Source: CAMLJR01 sp964500675
GTDB taxonomy: Bacteria > Pseudomonadota > Gammaproteobacteria > Pseudomonadales > CAMLJR01
Length of the DNA: 64,000 bases
Reading direction: 5' to 3'
Assembly (NCBI GenBank): GCA_964500675.1
Contig: CAZCNY010000010.1
Coordinates: 1 to 64,000, forward strand
Position 1 is the stretch's first letter. Every line of letters begins with the position of its first letter. This document shows, in pieces, positions 17,984 to 26,039 of the stretch. Position numbers and translations under genes: made by a program. Below the pieces are notes generated by a model. It saw nothing but the letters and a program-made list of their open reading frames with translations, ran no database searches and had not been told where the DNA came from.

Positions 17984-19246
17984 ATGCTTTATCAATTGCA
18001 TGCGATGCGCTTGGAGGCGATGCAGCCGTTCCACTACACGGCCAAGTCCGCGCGCTATTTTTTATCGCATCCGTTTAATCCATGGTCCGGCACATGGCTG
18101 GCACAGCGTCTCAACGCGGGTCTCGAAATGTTCGAGCGCCTGACGATGGATTATGAGCGCCCGCAGTTTGGTTTCAAGCAAGTCGAGGTGAACGGCCGCG
18201 CGGTCCCCATTTGCGAGCGCGTGGTGCATTCGCTGCCGTGGTGCGATTTGCTCTCGTTTCACAAGGAATGCCGGCGCCGCAGACGCAACGAATGGCCGCA
18301 ACCGCGCGTGTTATTTTTGGCGCCGATGTCGGGCCATTATCCGACGCTGTTGCGCAAACACATCGAATATTTTCTTCCCGATCACGAATGCTACGTGACG
18401 AACTGGCAGAATGCGCGCGATGTGCCGCTCGATCAAGGCGCATTTCATCTCGACGATTATGTCGATTACATCATCGAGTTTTTGCGCGTGCTGGGTCCCA
18501 GCACGCATGTCATCGCCGTGTGTCAGCCTGGCGTACCCGCATTGATGGCGACCGCATTGATGAGTATGTCCAAAGACGAAGCGGTGCCCGCGAGTTTGAT
18601 TTTGATCGCGTCGCCGATCGATACGCGCAAAAGCCCCACCGATATCAACGATTACGCCAGCCGCAAAGATTACGATTGGTTCGCCAACAATGTGATATTT
18701 GAAGTGCCGTGGGGTTATCCCGGTGTCGGGCAAAAAGTTTATCCCGGCTTTATCCAGCTCACTGGTTTTTTGAGTTTGAATCTCGACGATCACATGCGCC
18801 GCCACTACAAATTTTATCAGGACATCGCCAAGGACGACGGCGACAGTGCCGAGGCGCATCGGCAGTTTTATAATGAATATCTCGCCGTGATGGATATGTC
18901 AGCGCCGTATTATCTGGAAACGATCAAGCGCGTTTTCATCGAACATCATCTGCCGCGCCGCATGGCGCATTGCGGCGACATAGCGCTCGATCTCGATGCG
19001 ATCACCGACACCGCCATCTTCACCATCGAAGGCGGCAAGGACGATATTACGGGCGCGGGTCAATGTCACGCCGCGCACGCACTCTGCAAAAAAATTCCCG
19101 CGCAGATGCACAGGCAACACACCGAACCGCTCGTAGGCCATTACGGCGCTTTCAACGGCGGCTACTTCCGCCAAAACGTCGGCCCGCAAATCAAAACCTT
19201 CTTCCGCGAACATGACCGCGCAACGGCGCGCGTTCGAACTTCCTGA
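17984..19246 (+). CDS. phaZ: Intracellular PHB depolymerase
   Basis: The 420-aa protein matches intracellular poly(3-hydroxybutyrate) depolymerases: LAPMSGHYPTLLRKHIEYFL, the nucleophile motif VCQPGVPAL with Cys180, and a late HYGAFNG stretch that fits the catalytic His region. There is no signal peptide, as expected for mobilising cytoplasmic granules. It is the last gene of the phasin-phaC-unknown-phaZ run, so synthesis and breakdown of the polymer may be co-expressed. Confidence 0.93.
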   Translation: MLYQLHAMRLEAMQPFHYTAKSARYFLSHPFNPWSGTWLAQRLNAGLEMFERLTMDYERPQFGFKQVEVNGRAVPICERVVHSLPWCDLLSFHKECRRRRRNEWPQPRVLFLAPMSGHYPTLLRKHIEYFLPDHECYVTNWQNARDVPLDQGAFHLDDYVDYIIEFLRVLGPSTHVIAVCQPGVPALMATALMSMSKDEAVPASLILIASPIDTRKSPTDINDYASRKDYDWFANNVIFEVPWGYPGVGQKVYPGFIQLTGFLSLNLDDHMRRHYKFYQDIAKDDGDSAEAHRQFYNEYLAVMDMSAPYYLETIKRVFIEHHLPRRMAHCGDIALDLDAITDTAIFTIEGGKDDITGAGQCHAAHALCKKIPAQMHRQHTEPLVGHYGAFNGGYFRQNVGPQIKTFFREHDRATARVRTS

Positions 19247-19260
19247 TTCGACTTGCTGTT

Positions 19261-20208
19261 TTAAGCGACAGATATCTCCAGCGTCAACGTGTGCGGCGCG
19301 TGCGGCGCGAGTTCAATCATATCGTCGAGCACGTTGGCCGTTTCGATGCAAACCATATCGCGCCACGCATCGCGCGGGAATTGCGATAGGCATTTCGATT
19401 TTTCGATCCACGGATTCCACACCACGGCGGATGCCGAGTTGATCGCGTGCAAATGAATGGTGCGATTCCAGCCGCTGTCGCGCAATTGCACCATGTGCGG
19501 CACATCGAGATAAATGCGATCGGTTTCACCATTAAAGCGAATCGCACCGTTTTGCTTGTGTTCGCGCCAGGCGTCGAGCGTGTCGACATAGCGCGCGTTT
19601 TCAAAGCCCGTGAGATGTACATTATCGATCGCGCTGATCGCGAAGTAAGTGTGCAGCGCCTGGGTCAATGCGAGCGCTTGCGCGCCCAGGTTGCACGTGG
19701 TCAATTTCAGTCGCAACGATGATCCGATCGTCACCTGCAGTTCCAATTCAGCCGCGTGCGGCCACGGTTGTTGTAAGAGTTGCTGGAATAAATCATCCGT
19801 GATGAAGTTGAAAATAATCTCGGTGCCGTCATTCTGTTCGCGTATCGAACGAATCGTCCAGTCGCGCGCGCGCACCAGGCCGTGCGCGGGCAATTTGTCG
19901 CCGCGCATGCACGCGCGCACGGCGGCGGGGTTGCGCTCGATCGCGCCGAACCACGGCCAGCAGACGGGAATGCCGCCGCGCTGGCCTTGGCCGCGTTTGT
20001 ATTCGGCCTGCGCGCTGAGCCAGATAACGGGGCGTGCGCCGCGCGGTGTGTATTCGAGTATTTGCGCGCCCTGCAGGGCGATTGCCGCCGTGGCGTGACG
20101 ATTGCTGATCCGCAACACCGGCAATTCGTCGCGCTGCTCCAGTGAGACTTGTGCTGGAGTCGAGCCCGACGAGGGTTCGGCTTGCTTCGGTGACGAGAGC
20201 TGGGTCAT
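19261..20208 (-). CDS. D-hexose-6-phosphate mutarotase family protein
   Basis: A 315-aa aldose-epimerase-like protein of the YeaD type. Motifs include GGIPVCWPWFG, HGLVRARDW, LTQALHTYFAIS and VVWNPWIEKSK, which match the active-site segments (His and Glu/Asp for ring opening) in that family. It interconverts the anomers of hexose 6-phosphates in the cytoplasm. GGATC lies upstream of the ATG. It converges with phaZ at a gap of 14 bases. Confidence 0.9.
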   Translation of the reverse strand: MTQLSSPKQAEPSSGSTPAQVSLEQRDELPVLRISNRHATAAIALQGAQILEYTPRGARPVIWLSAQAEYKRGQGQRGGIPVCWPWFGAIERNPAAVRACMRGDKLPAHGLVRARDWTIRSIREQNDGTEIIFNFITDDLFQQLLQQPWPHAAELELQVTIGSSLRLKLTTCNLGAQALALTQALHTYFAISAIDNVHLTGFENARYVDTLDAWREHKQNGAIRFNGETDRIYLDVPHMVQLRDSGWNRTIHLHAINSASAVVWNPWIEKSKCLSQFPRDAWRDMVCIETANVLDDMIELAPHAPHTLTLEISVA

Positions 20209-20241
20209 GCTGTGATCCGGAATTTGCGCGCGGTGCAGTTT

Positions 20242-20270
20242 GTAAAAGCGAATCGCGTAAAAGCGAATCG
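20242..20270. repeat. Tandem 15-bp repeat upstream of the SIMPL gene
   Basis: GTAAAAGCGAATCGC occurs twice in direct succession (the second copy lacks the last base). It lies 56-84 bases before the start at 20326, in the intergenic promoter region. Confidence 0.7.
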
Positions 20271-20325
20271 TATAGAAAATGCGGTGGACCTTAAAGTACG
20301 AAATCCGAGCGAGAGGGAGAGAGTT

Positions 20326-21030
20326 ATGCGCAGGTCTTTTTGGGTGTGCGGCAGTGCATGCATCTGTTTTCTGCTCGCGGCGACGTGTTACGCCGACAGC
20401 GTGGATCGCATCAATGTGACGGGTACCGAAGTCGTCGAGGTCAAACCCGATATGGCGGTGCTCACGTTCAGCGTGGTGAAGGAAAACAAAAATCTCGATG
20501 AAGCGAAGCGGCAGGTCGATGCCATTGTCGCGAAGGTGTTGGATAAACTCAAAAAATACGACAGCAAAGATCTCAAAATTGTGGCGAACAATTTATCGAT
20601 CAATAAAAACCGCAATTATCAAACCGGCGAAATCATTAACTACAACGTCAATATGCCGTTCGAGATCGAGTTATACAATTTGACGCTGCAAAATCGCCTG
20701 CTCGACGATGTGCTCGCCATCGGTGTCGACGATATCAACCCGCTGGCGTATAAATTCAGAGATGAAAACGCCGCGTACAATCGCGCCATGCAGGCCGCGT
20801 TACAGGCCGCGAAAAATCGCGCGGAGAAAATCGCCGCGTTTTATGGCCGGGTGCTCGGTCCCGTGCAACTCGTCGAAGATGGCAGTTTCGCCAACCATAA
20901 TCCCATGCCGATGCGCACACTGGTGGCGATGAAAGCGATGCCTGCACCCAGCGCGAGCGGCACGCAGGTGATGGTGCCCGATCACATCGATTACAGCTTC
21001 ACGGTATATGTGACCTACGCGTTGCAATGA
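20326..21030 (+). CDS. SIMPL-domain (DUF541) periplasmic protein
   Basis: A 234-aa protein with a signal peptide (MRRSFWVCGSACICFLLAA ending in CYA) followed by the DUF541/SIMPL pattern: VTGTEVVEVKPDMAVLTFSV near the N-terminus, a middle region of alternating strands and helices, and a C-terminal VPDHIDYSFTVYVTYAL strand. Family members are periplasmic or outer-membrane associated, and one (YggE) is linked to oxidative stress. The molecular role is not known. The ATG at 20326 follows GAGAGGGAGAG. Confidence 0.88.
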   Translation: MRRSFWVCGSACICFLLAATCYADSVDRINVTGTEVVEVKPDMAVLTFSVVKENKNLDEAKRQVDAIVAKVLDKLKKYDSKDLKIVANNLSINKNRNYQTGEIINYNVNMPFEIELYNLTLQNRLLDDVLAIGVDDINPLAYKFRDENAAYNRAMQAALQAAKNRAEKIAAFYGRVLGPVQLVEDGSFANHNPMPMRTLVAMKAMPAPSASGTQVMVPDHIDYSFTVYVTYALQ

Positions 21031-21059
21031 TTGCCGTGCCGGCGAGTGTTGGCGGTTGA

Positions 21060-21347
21060 TCAAATCGCCGTTTTGATTTGGTGCCAGGCTTCCAGCTCGT
21101 GCATGAGCGCGCTCGCCTCGGCTGCAACTTTGGCATCGGATTGCTTCGCCAGCCATTCGAGCAGCTCCTGGAGTGTGTAGCCCATGCGCCGGTTTTTGGA
21201 GGTTTCGTCGAAGTGGAAGATACGCCCGTGAGGATCGAGCAGGACATAGCGGTGCGGACCATTAAAACGGCGGCGGCAGCGGCGCATCGTGAAGTTTTGC
21301 CGTAACAACAGCGCGCTCGTTGTGCTCAATACGGTGTAGTAGCTCAT
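21060..21347 (-). CDS. Small conserved-looking protein of unknown function
   Basis: A 95-aa basic protein. The middle part (RYVLLDPHGRIFHFDETSK, then MGYTLQELLEWLAKQ) looks like a folded domain with a short strand pair and a helix. No cysteine motif, signal or membrane segment is visible. The ATG at 21347 follows TGAGGATGATCGAGCG, a good ribosome-binding site, which supports that it is translated. Function not recognised. Confidence 0.65.
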   Translation of the reverse strand: MSYYTVLSTTSALLLRQNFTMRRCRRRFNGPHRYVLLDPHGRIFHFDETSKNRRMGYTLQELLEWLAKQSDAKVAAEASALMHELEAWHQIKTAI

Positions 21348-21514
21348 CGCTCGATCATCCTCATTTGACGTGCAAGGATCTTTTTACGTAAGCGGATCAT
21401 TTCGACTGACGTGGATTGTGCCAGTATTCCGCAGCGGCCGTGCGGTTATTTCATTACAAGAATCGCTATTCTATATTCTTCGTAAGCCTGCGGGATCGGC
21501 ACTCTTCGCTGTGC

Positions 21515-22378
21515 TCACGCAGGCAGTGGAATGAATTCGTGTTCCCCCGGAACCTTTGCGAAAGCCTGCGCACGCCAATCGGCCTTAGCCTGCTCGATAC
21601 GCTCGCGCCGCGATGATACGAAATTCCAATACAGATGCCGATAGCCGAGCGACGCGCCGCCGATCAGCACGCAGCGCGCACCGGTCGGCGCGGTGACGCG
21701 CGCGGGTTGCGCGGTATCGAGTACGGCCATATGCAGCGGCGGCACGGCCACACCGTCGATCTCGACCGTATTATCGATACAGTAAAGCGCCATTTCGTGG
21801 GCGAAATGGGTCAGCTCGATGCTGGCGCCAGGCTGAGCTTGGATATCGACATACAGCGTTTCGGAAAATGTAGCGACGGGCGATTGCAAGCCAAAGGCCG
21901 CGCCGATCAATACGCGCGCGCTAAACCCGGTACCGTTAAAAACCGGCAGCGCCGCAGCTGGGGTGTGGCTGAATGCGGGCGCACATTCTTCGTCAGCTTC
22001 GGGCAATGCGACCCATAATTGCAGGCCGTGCAGTCGGTAATCGCGATCGGTCAAATCCGCGGGGCGGCGCTCCGAATGCACGATGCCGCTGCCCGCCGTC
22101 ATCAAGTTTATCGCGCCGGGTTCGATGCGTTGCACCGAGCCGAGGCTATCGCGATGCTGCATCGCGCCGTCGAATAAATACGTCACCGTGGCGAGACCGA
22201 TGTGCGGATGCGGGCGCACATCGAAATTGTCGTTTGGCCGCACCGTGACCGGGCCCATGTGATCGAAAAAAATAAACGGACCGATAGCGCGTTGCGTCGC
22301 CGCAGGCAGCAAGCGTCGTACGCGAAATCCGCCACCCAAATCTTTTTCATGCGGTTGCAGAATTTGCGTGATGGGCAT
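21515..22378 (-). CDS. Pirin family protein
   Basis: A 287-aa bicupin with the pirin N-terminal metal site: DVRPHPHIGLATVTYLF, then QHRDSLG and GSGIVHSE, which give the three His and one Glu ligands of the iron-binding cupin. Bacterial pirins include quercetinases and, in Serratia, a protein that binds pyruvate dehydrogenase E1. Which applies here cannot be told. GGAACG precedes the ATG. It lies 12 bases downstream of the OsmC gene, so the two are probably one operon. Confidence 0.92.
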   Translation of the reverse strand: MPITQILQPHEKDLGGGFRVRRLLPAATQRAIGPFIFFDHMGPVTVRPNDNFDVRPHPHIGLATVTYLFDGAMQHRDSLGSVQRIEPGAINLMTAGSGIVHSERRPADLTDRDYRLHGLQLWVALPEADEECAPAFSHTPAAALPVFNGTGFSARVLIGAAFGLQSPVATFSETLYVDIQAQPGASIELTHFAHEMALYCIDNTVEIDGVAVPPLHMAVLDTAQPARVTAPTGARCVLIGGASLGYRHLYWNFVSSRRERIEQAKADWRAQAFAKVPGEHEFIPLPA

Positions 22379-22390
22379 GGCGGCGTTCCG

Positions 22391-22795
22391 TTATTCGTTG
22401 AGCCAGGCGGTTTCGATTTCGGTGGTAACCTGCGTCATCAATTTATGAATCGGACACTTATCGGCGGCGCTGAGCAATTCCCTGCGCTGAGCTTCGCTCA
22501 CAGCGCCCGTGATCGCGATGAGCGTTTTCAAGCGATAGCTGCCGTGACGTTCCTGCGAGTCGTCGCGCTCGACTACAACTTGCACATCGTCAACGGGGAT
22601 TTGTTTGCGCTTGGCGTACCACAGCAGCGTCAGCGCCTTGCATGCGCCGAGCGCGGAATCGTAGAGATCGTGCGGATCGGGTCCTGCATCTTCTCCGCCC
22701 GTGGCGACATCGACATCGGTAATCAGTGTGTGTTCGCGAATCGAAATGCGATGTTTCATCAAGCCGGATTGATCGCGCGCAACACGAATCGTCAT
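22391..22795 (-). CDS. OsmC/Ohr family peroxiredoxin-like protein
   Basis: A 134-aa protein with the two redox cysteines of the family, in GACKALT near residue 52 and DKCPIHKL near residue 113. OsmC-type proteins reduce organic hydroperoxides in the cytoplasm. AAGGAAACGTC precedes the ATG. It is the first gene of a short OsmC-pirin unit, a pairing that suggests an oxidative-stress role. Confidence 0.9.
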   Translation of the reverse strand: MTIRVARDQSGLMKHRISIREHTLITDVDVATGGEDAGPDPHDLYDSALGACKALTLLWYAKRKQIPVDDVQVVVERDDSQERHGSYRLKTLIAITGAVSEAQRRELLSAADKCPIHKLMTQVTTEIETAWLNE

Positions 22796-22946
22796 GACGT
22801 TTCCTTTTTAAAATGGGGTTTGAGTAAATTGAAAAATAACGTGCACAGAAGAGTCTCGCTACGCGAGCGCATACAACTGTGCCTGATTTTGTTGCGGCCC
22901 GCAACGCGATCGACAGCGGACCGCGCTGAGACTAAGGAGGGCGGGA

Positions 22947-23546
22947 CTAGTCGTGGAAGATAGGCGGAGCCACCGTATCCCAAAGAATGACAGTGGCGCC
23001 CATAATCGCCATGAAAATTACCATACACACGCCGATGACGGCGCTTGCAAAGAGAAAACCGCGTTCCTGTGGAATACTCATGACGATCGGAATACCGATA
23101 TAGAGCAGGTACACGGCATAACATAACGCGACGACACCGACGATCAGATCCAGGAACAGTTGCGGGTGGAAGCCAACCGCGCCGGCAATGAACAATGGTG
23201 TCGCCGTCAATCCAGCGATCACTACGCCTTTGGCAAGCGTAGATTTTGCGCCGTAAGTCAGCGACATCCAATGGATCATGTAGCCGACGACGGCGACAGC
23301 GACCACCATGGTCAGATAAAACAATATCGAAATAATTTGTGCGCTATCGGCGGTCATGCGCACAGGGGCATCGCCGCCAACTTGCCAGCCGACGCGCGTG
23401 GTGCCGATATACCACGCCACGGCAGGCAGCAACGCGAAAATGATCGGATACAACAGCGCGAGTACGGGATTGGTGGGCGGCTTCGCGGCAGTTTGATTCC
23501 AGGCGCGGCGTGGACTGAACAAAAGCAAAAATGGCGTTGCCAGCAT
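22947..23546 (-). CDS. YIP1-like integral membrane protein
   Basis: About 199 residues with five hydrophobic segments and a short cytoplasmic N-terminus (LLLFSPRRAWNQ), matching the YIP1/DUF1282 type of small membrane protein. The specific function is not known. The ATG at 23546 has GAGGAAAG just upstream. The frame also starts at a GTG right after the hemN stop, but without its own site. It directly follows hemN and is probably co-transcribed with it. Confidence 0.75.
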   Translation of the reverse strand: MLATPFLLLFSPRRAWNQTAAKPPTNPVLALLYPIIFALLPAVAWYIGTTRVGWQVGGDAPVRMTADSAQIISILFYLTMVVAVAVVGYMIHWMSLTYGAKSTLAKGVVIAGLTATPLFIAGAVGFHPQLFLDLIVGVVALCYAVYLLYIGIPIVMSIPQERGFLFASAVIGVCMVIFMAIMGATVILWDTVAPPIFHD

Positions 23547-23567
23547 ATCTTTCCTCGCGTGCGCCAC

Positions 23568-24995
23568 TTACAGCGCGTGAGAGTGTTGCTCTGTTATCGG
23601 TTTTTGTGCGTGTTGCGTATCCTGCGAATCCTGCAAATAACGATCGAACACCATGCAAATATTACGCAGCAGCGGTCGTGCGTTCGGCGTCACGGCCAAT
23701 TCGTGTGCGTCGAGCGTAATCAAGCCATCGTTTTGCAATGCTTGCAATGCTTTTTGCTCGGCCGCGAAGTAATCAAAAAAATCGATCTGAAAACGCTGTT
23801 GCAACGCGGCAAAATCGAGCGACAAATTGCAAATGATTTGCATGATAACGAATTTGCGTATGCGGTCGTCGTCGCTCATTTGCAAACCTTTGACGATCGG
23901 CAAACGATTGTCGTCGAGTAACCGGTAATAGGTTTCAAGATCTTTGGCGTTTTGCGCGTAACCCTGCGCCGTGCTGCCGATTGACGAAACGCCGAGGCCG
24001 ACCAAATCCCGCGCGTGGCTGGTCGAATAGCCTTGAAAGTTGCGTTCGAGCACATGCCGTTGCTGCGCTTGCGCGAGCGCATCGCCGGGCAGGACGAAAT
24101 GATCCATGCCGATATGCACATAACCCGCTTCGCTCAGCATGTCGCAGGCGAGGTCGAACAACGTGAGTTTGTCGGCCGCGCTCGGGCGGGGCAGACGGTC
24201 GAGCGCGCGCTGCGACGAAAAACGCTCGGGCAGATGCGCATAATTATACAGCGCGATGCGGTCGGGCCGCAGCGCGATGACCTCGCGCAACGTGTTCGCG
24301 AAACTCACCGGCGTCTGCAGCGGCAGACCGTAAATCAGATCGAAGTTGATCGAATCGAATCCGAACGCGCGCGCGCTTGCGGTGAGCTCGGCGACCATCG
24401 CCAGCGGTTGAATGCGATTGATGGCGCGCTGCACCTCTTCATTGAAATCCTGTACGCCGAAACTGATGCGATTGAAGTTGAGACCTTTCAACAATGCGAG
24501 CAGGGCGCGATCGACGGTGCGCGGATCGATCTCGATCGAATATTCGCGCGTGCCGATGTTGACGAGATTGAAATGACTCGCGAGCGAGTAAATCAATTCC
24601 GTGAGTTCGGCACCATTAAAATACGTCGGCGTGCCCCCGCCCAAATGCAGTTGCAACACGGGTCGCTTATTGCCGACCATGGCGGCCTGCATGGCGATTT
24701 CTTTTTTCAGGTAATTCAAATAGCGTCGCGCATCTTCGGCGTGGCGCGTCACGATTTTATTGCAGCCGCAGTAATAACAAATGTCGCGGCAAAATGGGAT
24801 ATGCACGTACAGCGACAATGGTGTGATATCGGTCGCGGCATGCGGCCACCACGCGGCGTAATCGTCAGGACCGAAATCATCGCGAAATTGCAGCGCGGTC
24901 GGATACGACGTGTAGCGCGGACTGCGCACATCGTAACGCGCGAGGTCGAGCGCTGCGGGGTTAATGTGAGAGGTCGCGATCATTGGCATCTGCAT
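23568..24995 (-). CDS. hemN: Oxygen-independent coproporphyrinogen III oxidase
   Basis: A 475-aa radical-SAM enzyme that decarboxylates coproporphyrinogen III without oxygen in haem synthesis. The iron-sulfur motif CxxxCxxC is seen in YVHIPFCRDICYYCGCN, and the N-terminal YDVRSPRYTSYPTA stretch and HLGGGTPTY glycine motif are typical of true HemN. The starts at residues 1, 3 and 5 are close together; I keep the longest. An FNR box is centred 54 bases upstream with a TATTCT -10 at 25015-25020, as expected for low-oxygen induction. Confidence 0.97.
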   Translation of the reverse strand: MQMPMIATSHINPAALDLARYDVRSPRYTSYPTALQFRDDFGPDDYAAWWPHAATDITPLSLYVHIPFCRDICYYCGCNKIVTRHAEDARRYLNYLKKEIAMQAAMVGNKRPVLQLHLGGGTPTYFNGAELTELIYSLASHFNLVNIGTREYSIEIDPRTVDRALLALLKGLNFNRISFGVQDFNEEVQRAINRIQPLAMVAELTASARAFGFDSINFDLIYGLPLQTPVSFANTLREVIALRPDRIALYNYAHLPERFSSQRALDRLPRPSAADKLTLFDLACDMLSEAGYVHIGMDHFVLPGDALAQAQQRHVLERNFQGYSTSHARDLVGLGVSSIGSTAQGYAQNAKDLETYYRLLDDNRLPIVKGLQMSDDDRIRKFVIMQIICNLSLDFAALQQRFQIDFFDYFAAEQKALQALQNDGLITLDAHELAVTPNARPLLRNICMVFDRYLQDSQDTQHAQKPITEQHSHAL

Positions 24996-25042
24996 CGAGT
25001 CTACGATGCGTTACAGAATAATGGCGACGCCGGGAGCGGGCG

Positions 25043-25056
25043 TTGATTTGCGTCAA
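25043..25056 (-). promoter_or_regulatory. FNR box upstream of hemN
   Basis: TTGATTTGCGTCAA differs from the FNR consensus TTGATnnnnATCAA at one base. Its centre is 41.5 bases from a predicted start of transcription near 25008, and TATTCT lies at the -10 position on the minus strand. This is the geometry of class II FNR activation. Confidence 0.8.
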
Positions 25057-25068
25057 GCCCAGCCTTGA

Positions 25069-25794
25069 TCACATGGATGCCGCGCCGTGTTGATGCACCT
25101 GCGCGGTGTGGCCGTGCAGTGCGTGTTGCCACGGCATTACTGCGGCGACGATACCCGCGGCGATCAATATCAGCGCGGCGGCGTTGCGCAGGGCGGGGCG
25201 TTGTTTCCAGTTGCGCAGATAATTGCCGCCGTGCGTGGTCGCGAGCATGGCCGGCAATGTACCCGCGCCGAACGCGGCCATCCACAGCGCGCCGTGCGCG
25301 GCGTCGGCATTGAGAGCGGCCCACGTCAGACTCGAATACACGAGTCCGCACGGCAGCAATCCCCACAGGCCGCCGAGCAGCAGAGCTGCGCTGGCGCGGC
25401 GCGGCGGCAATAGATTTTTGGTCAGCGGCTGCACATAACGCCACACGTAGCCGCCGATGGTTTCGAGATATGCGAGCCCGCGCCACCAGCCCGCCACGTA
25501 AAATCCCATCGCGATCACCATGAGCCCCGCGAACGTGCGCAGCCAACGCACACTCTGCGGCAGTAATTGCAGCAGCGGTTGCGACAGACTCTGCGCCATA
25601 CCGCCGACGATAGCGCCGAGCAGCGTGTAAGTGAGCACGCGGCCGAGGTTGTAGGCGAGACTTAGCGAAAATGCGCGCCGCTCATTCGCGGCGCCGAGTG
25701 CCGCACTGATGCCGCCGCACATGCCGAGACAGTGCGTGCTGCCCATGAAGCCGAGCAGAAACGCGGGCAGAAGGATCGATGCATCGAAAGTCAT
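25069..25794 (-). CDS. DsbD-like/TauE-SafE family membrane protein of the cbb3 locus
   Basis: A 241-aa protein with about six membrane segments. The first contains GFMGSTHCLGMCGGISAAL, the Cys-rich transmembrane motif of the cytochrome-biogenesis DsbD-like (UreH/SafE) family. Members of this group are often the last gene of ccoGHIS clusters, with a proposed role in copper or redox handling during oxidase assembly. It overlaps ccoS by 4 bases (ATGA), so it is translationally linked to the operon. The His-rich tail (MPWQHALHGHTAQVHQHGAA) could bind metal. Confidence 0.85.
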   Translation of the reverse strand: MTFDASILLPAFLLGFMGSTHCLGMCGGISAALGAANERRAFSLSLAYNLGRVLTYTLLGAIVGGMAQSLSQPLLQLLPQSVRWLRTFAGLMVIAMGFYVAGWWRGLAYLETIGGYVWRYVQPLTKNLLPPRRASAALLLGGLWGLLPCGLVYSSLTWAALNADAAHGALWMAAFGAGTLPAMLATTHGGNYLRNWKQRPALRNAAALILIAAGIVAAVMPWQHALHGHTAQVHQHGAASM

Positions 25795-26039
25795 TCTTTA
25801 GCGCCGCTGTTTTCTTGTGAAGATTGTGTATTTTGTGAAGATTGTGGATGTTGTGGAGATCGTGTGGTTTGAGGGCATTGTGCGTTGACGCCGGAGCGTT
25901 CGTCTTCGTCGAACAAAATGCTGTGCGCGGCGCTATCGAGATTTTCAAATTGACGATGGCTCACCGCCCAGAAAAAAGCTTTGATGATGAGCGCGCAAAA
26001 CACCAGCGCGAGCGGAATTAAAAAAAATATGGCTTGCAT
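25791..26039 (-). CDS. ccoS: cbb3 oxidase maturation protein CcoS
   Basis: The N-terminal 50 residues are a single membrane segment (MQAIFFLIPLALVFCALIIKAFFWAV) followed by QFENLDSAAHSILFDEDE, the CcoS signature, here with the ending DEDE. CcoS is needed for cofactor insertion into the oxidase. The 82-aa protein has an extra C-terminal tail of imperfect QSSQ hexapeptides that typical short CcoS proteins lack. It overlaps ccoI by one base (TAATG) and the next gene by four. Confidence 0.93.
   Translation of the reverse strand: MQAIFFLIPLALVFCALIIKAFFWAVSHRQFENLDSAAHSILFDEDERSGVNAQCPQTTRSPQHPQSSQNTQSSQENSGAKE
25816..25869 (-). repeat. 18-bp imperfect tandem repeat in the ccoS tail
   Basis: Three units of about TGTGAAGATTGTGTATTT follow each other. 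On the minus strand they encode hexapeptides ending in QSSQ in the CcoS tail, and appear to be a recent in-frame expansion. Confidence 0.7.
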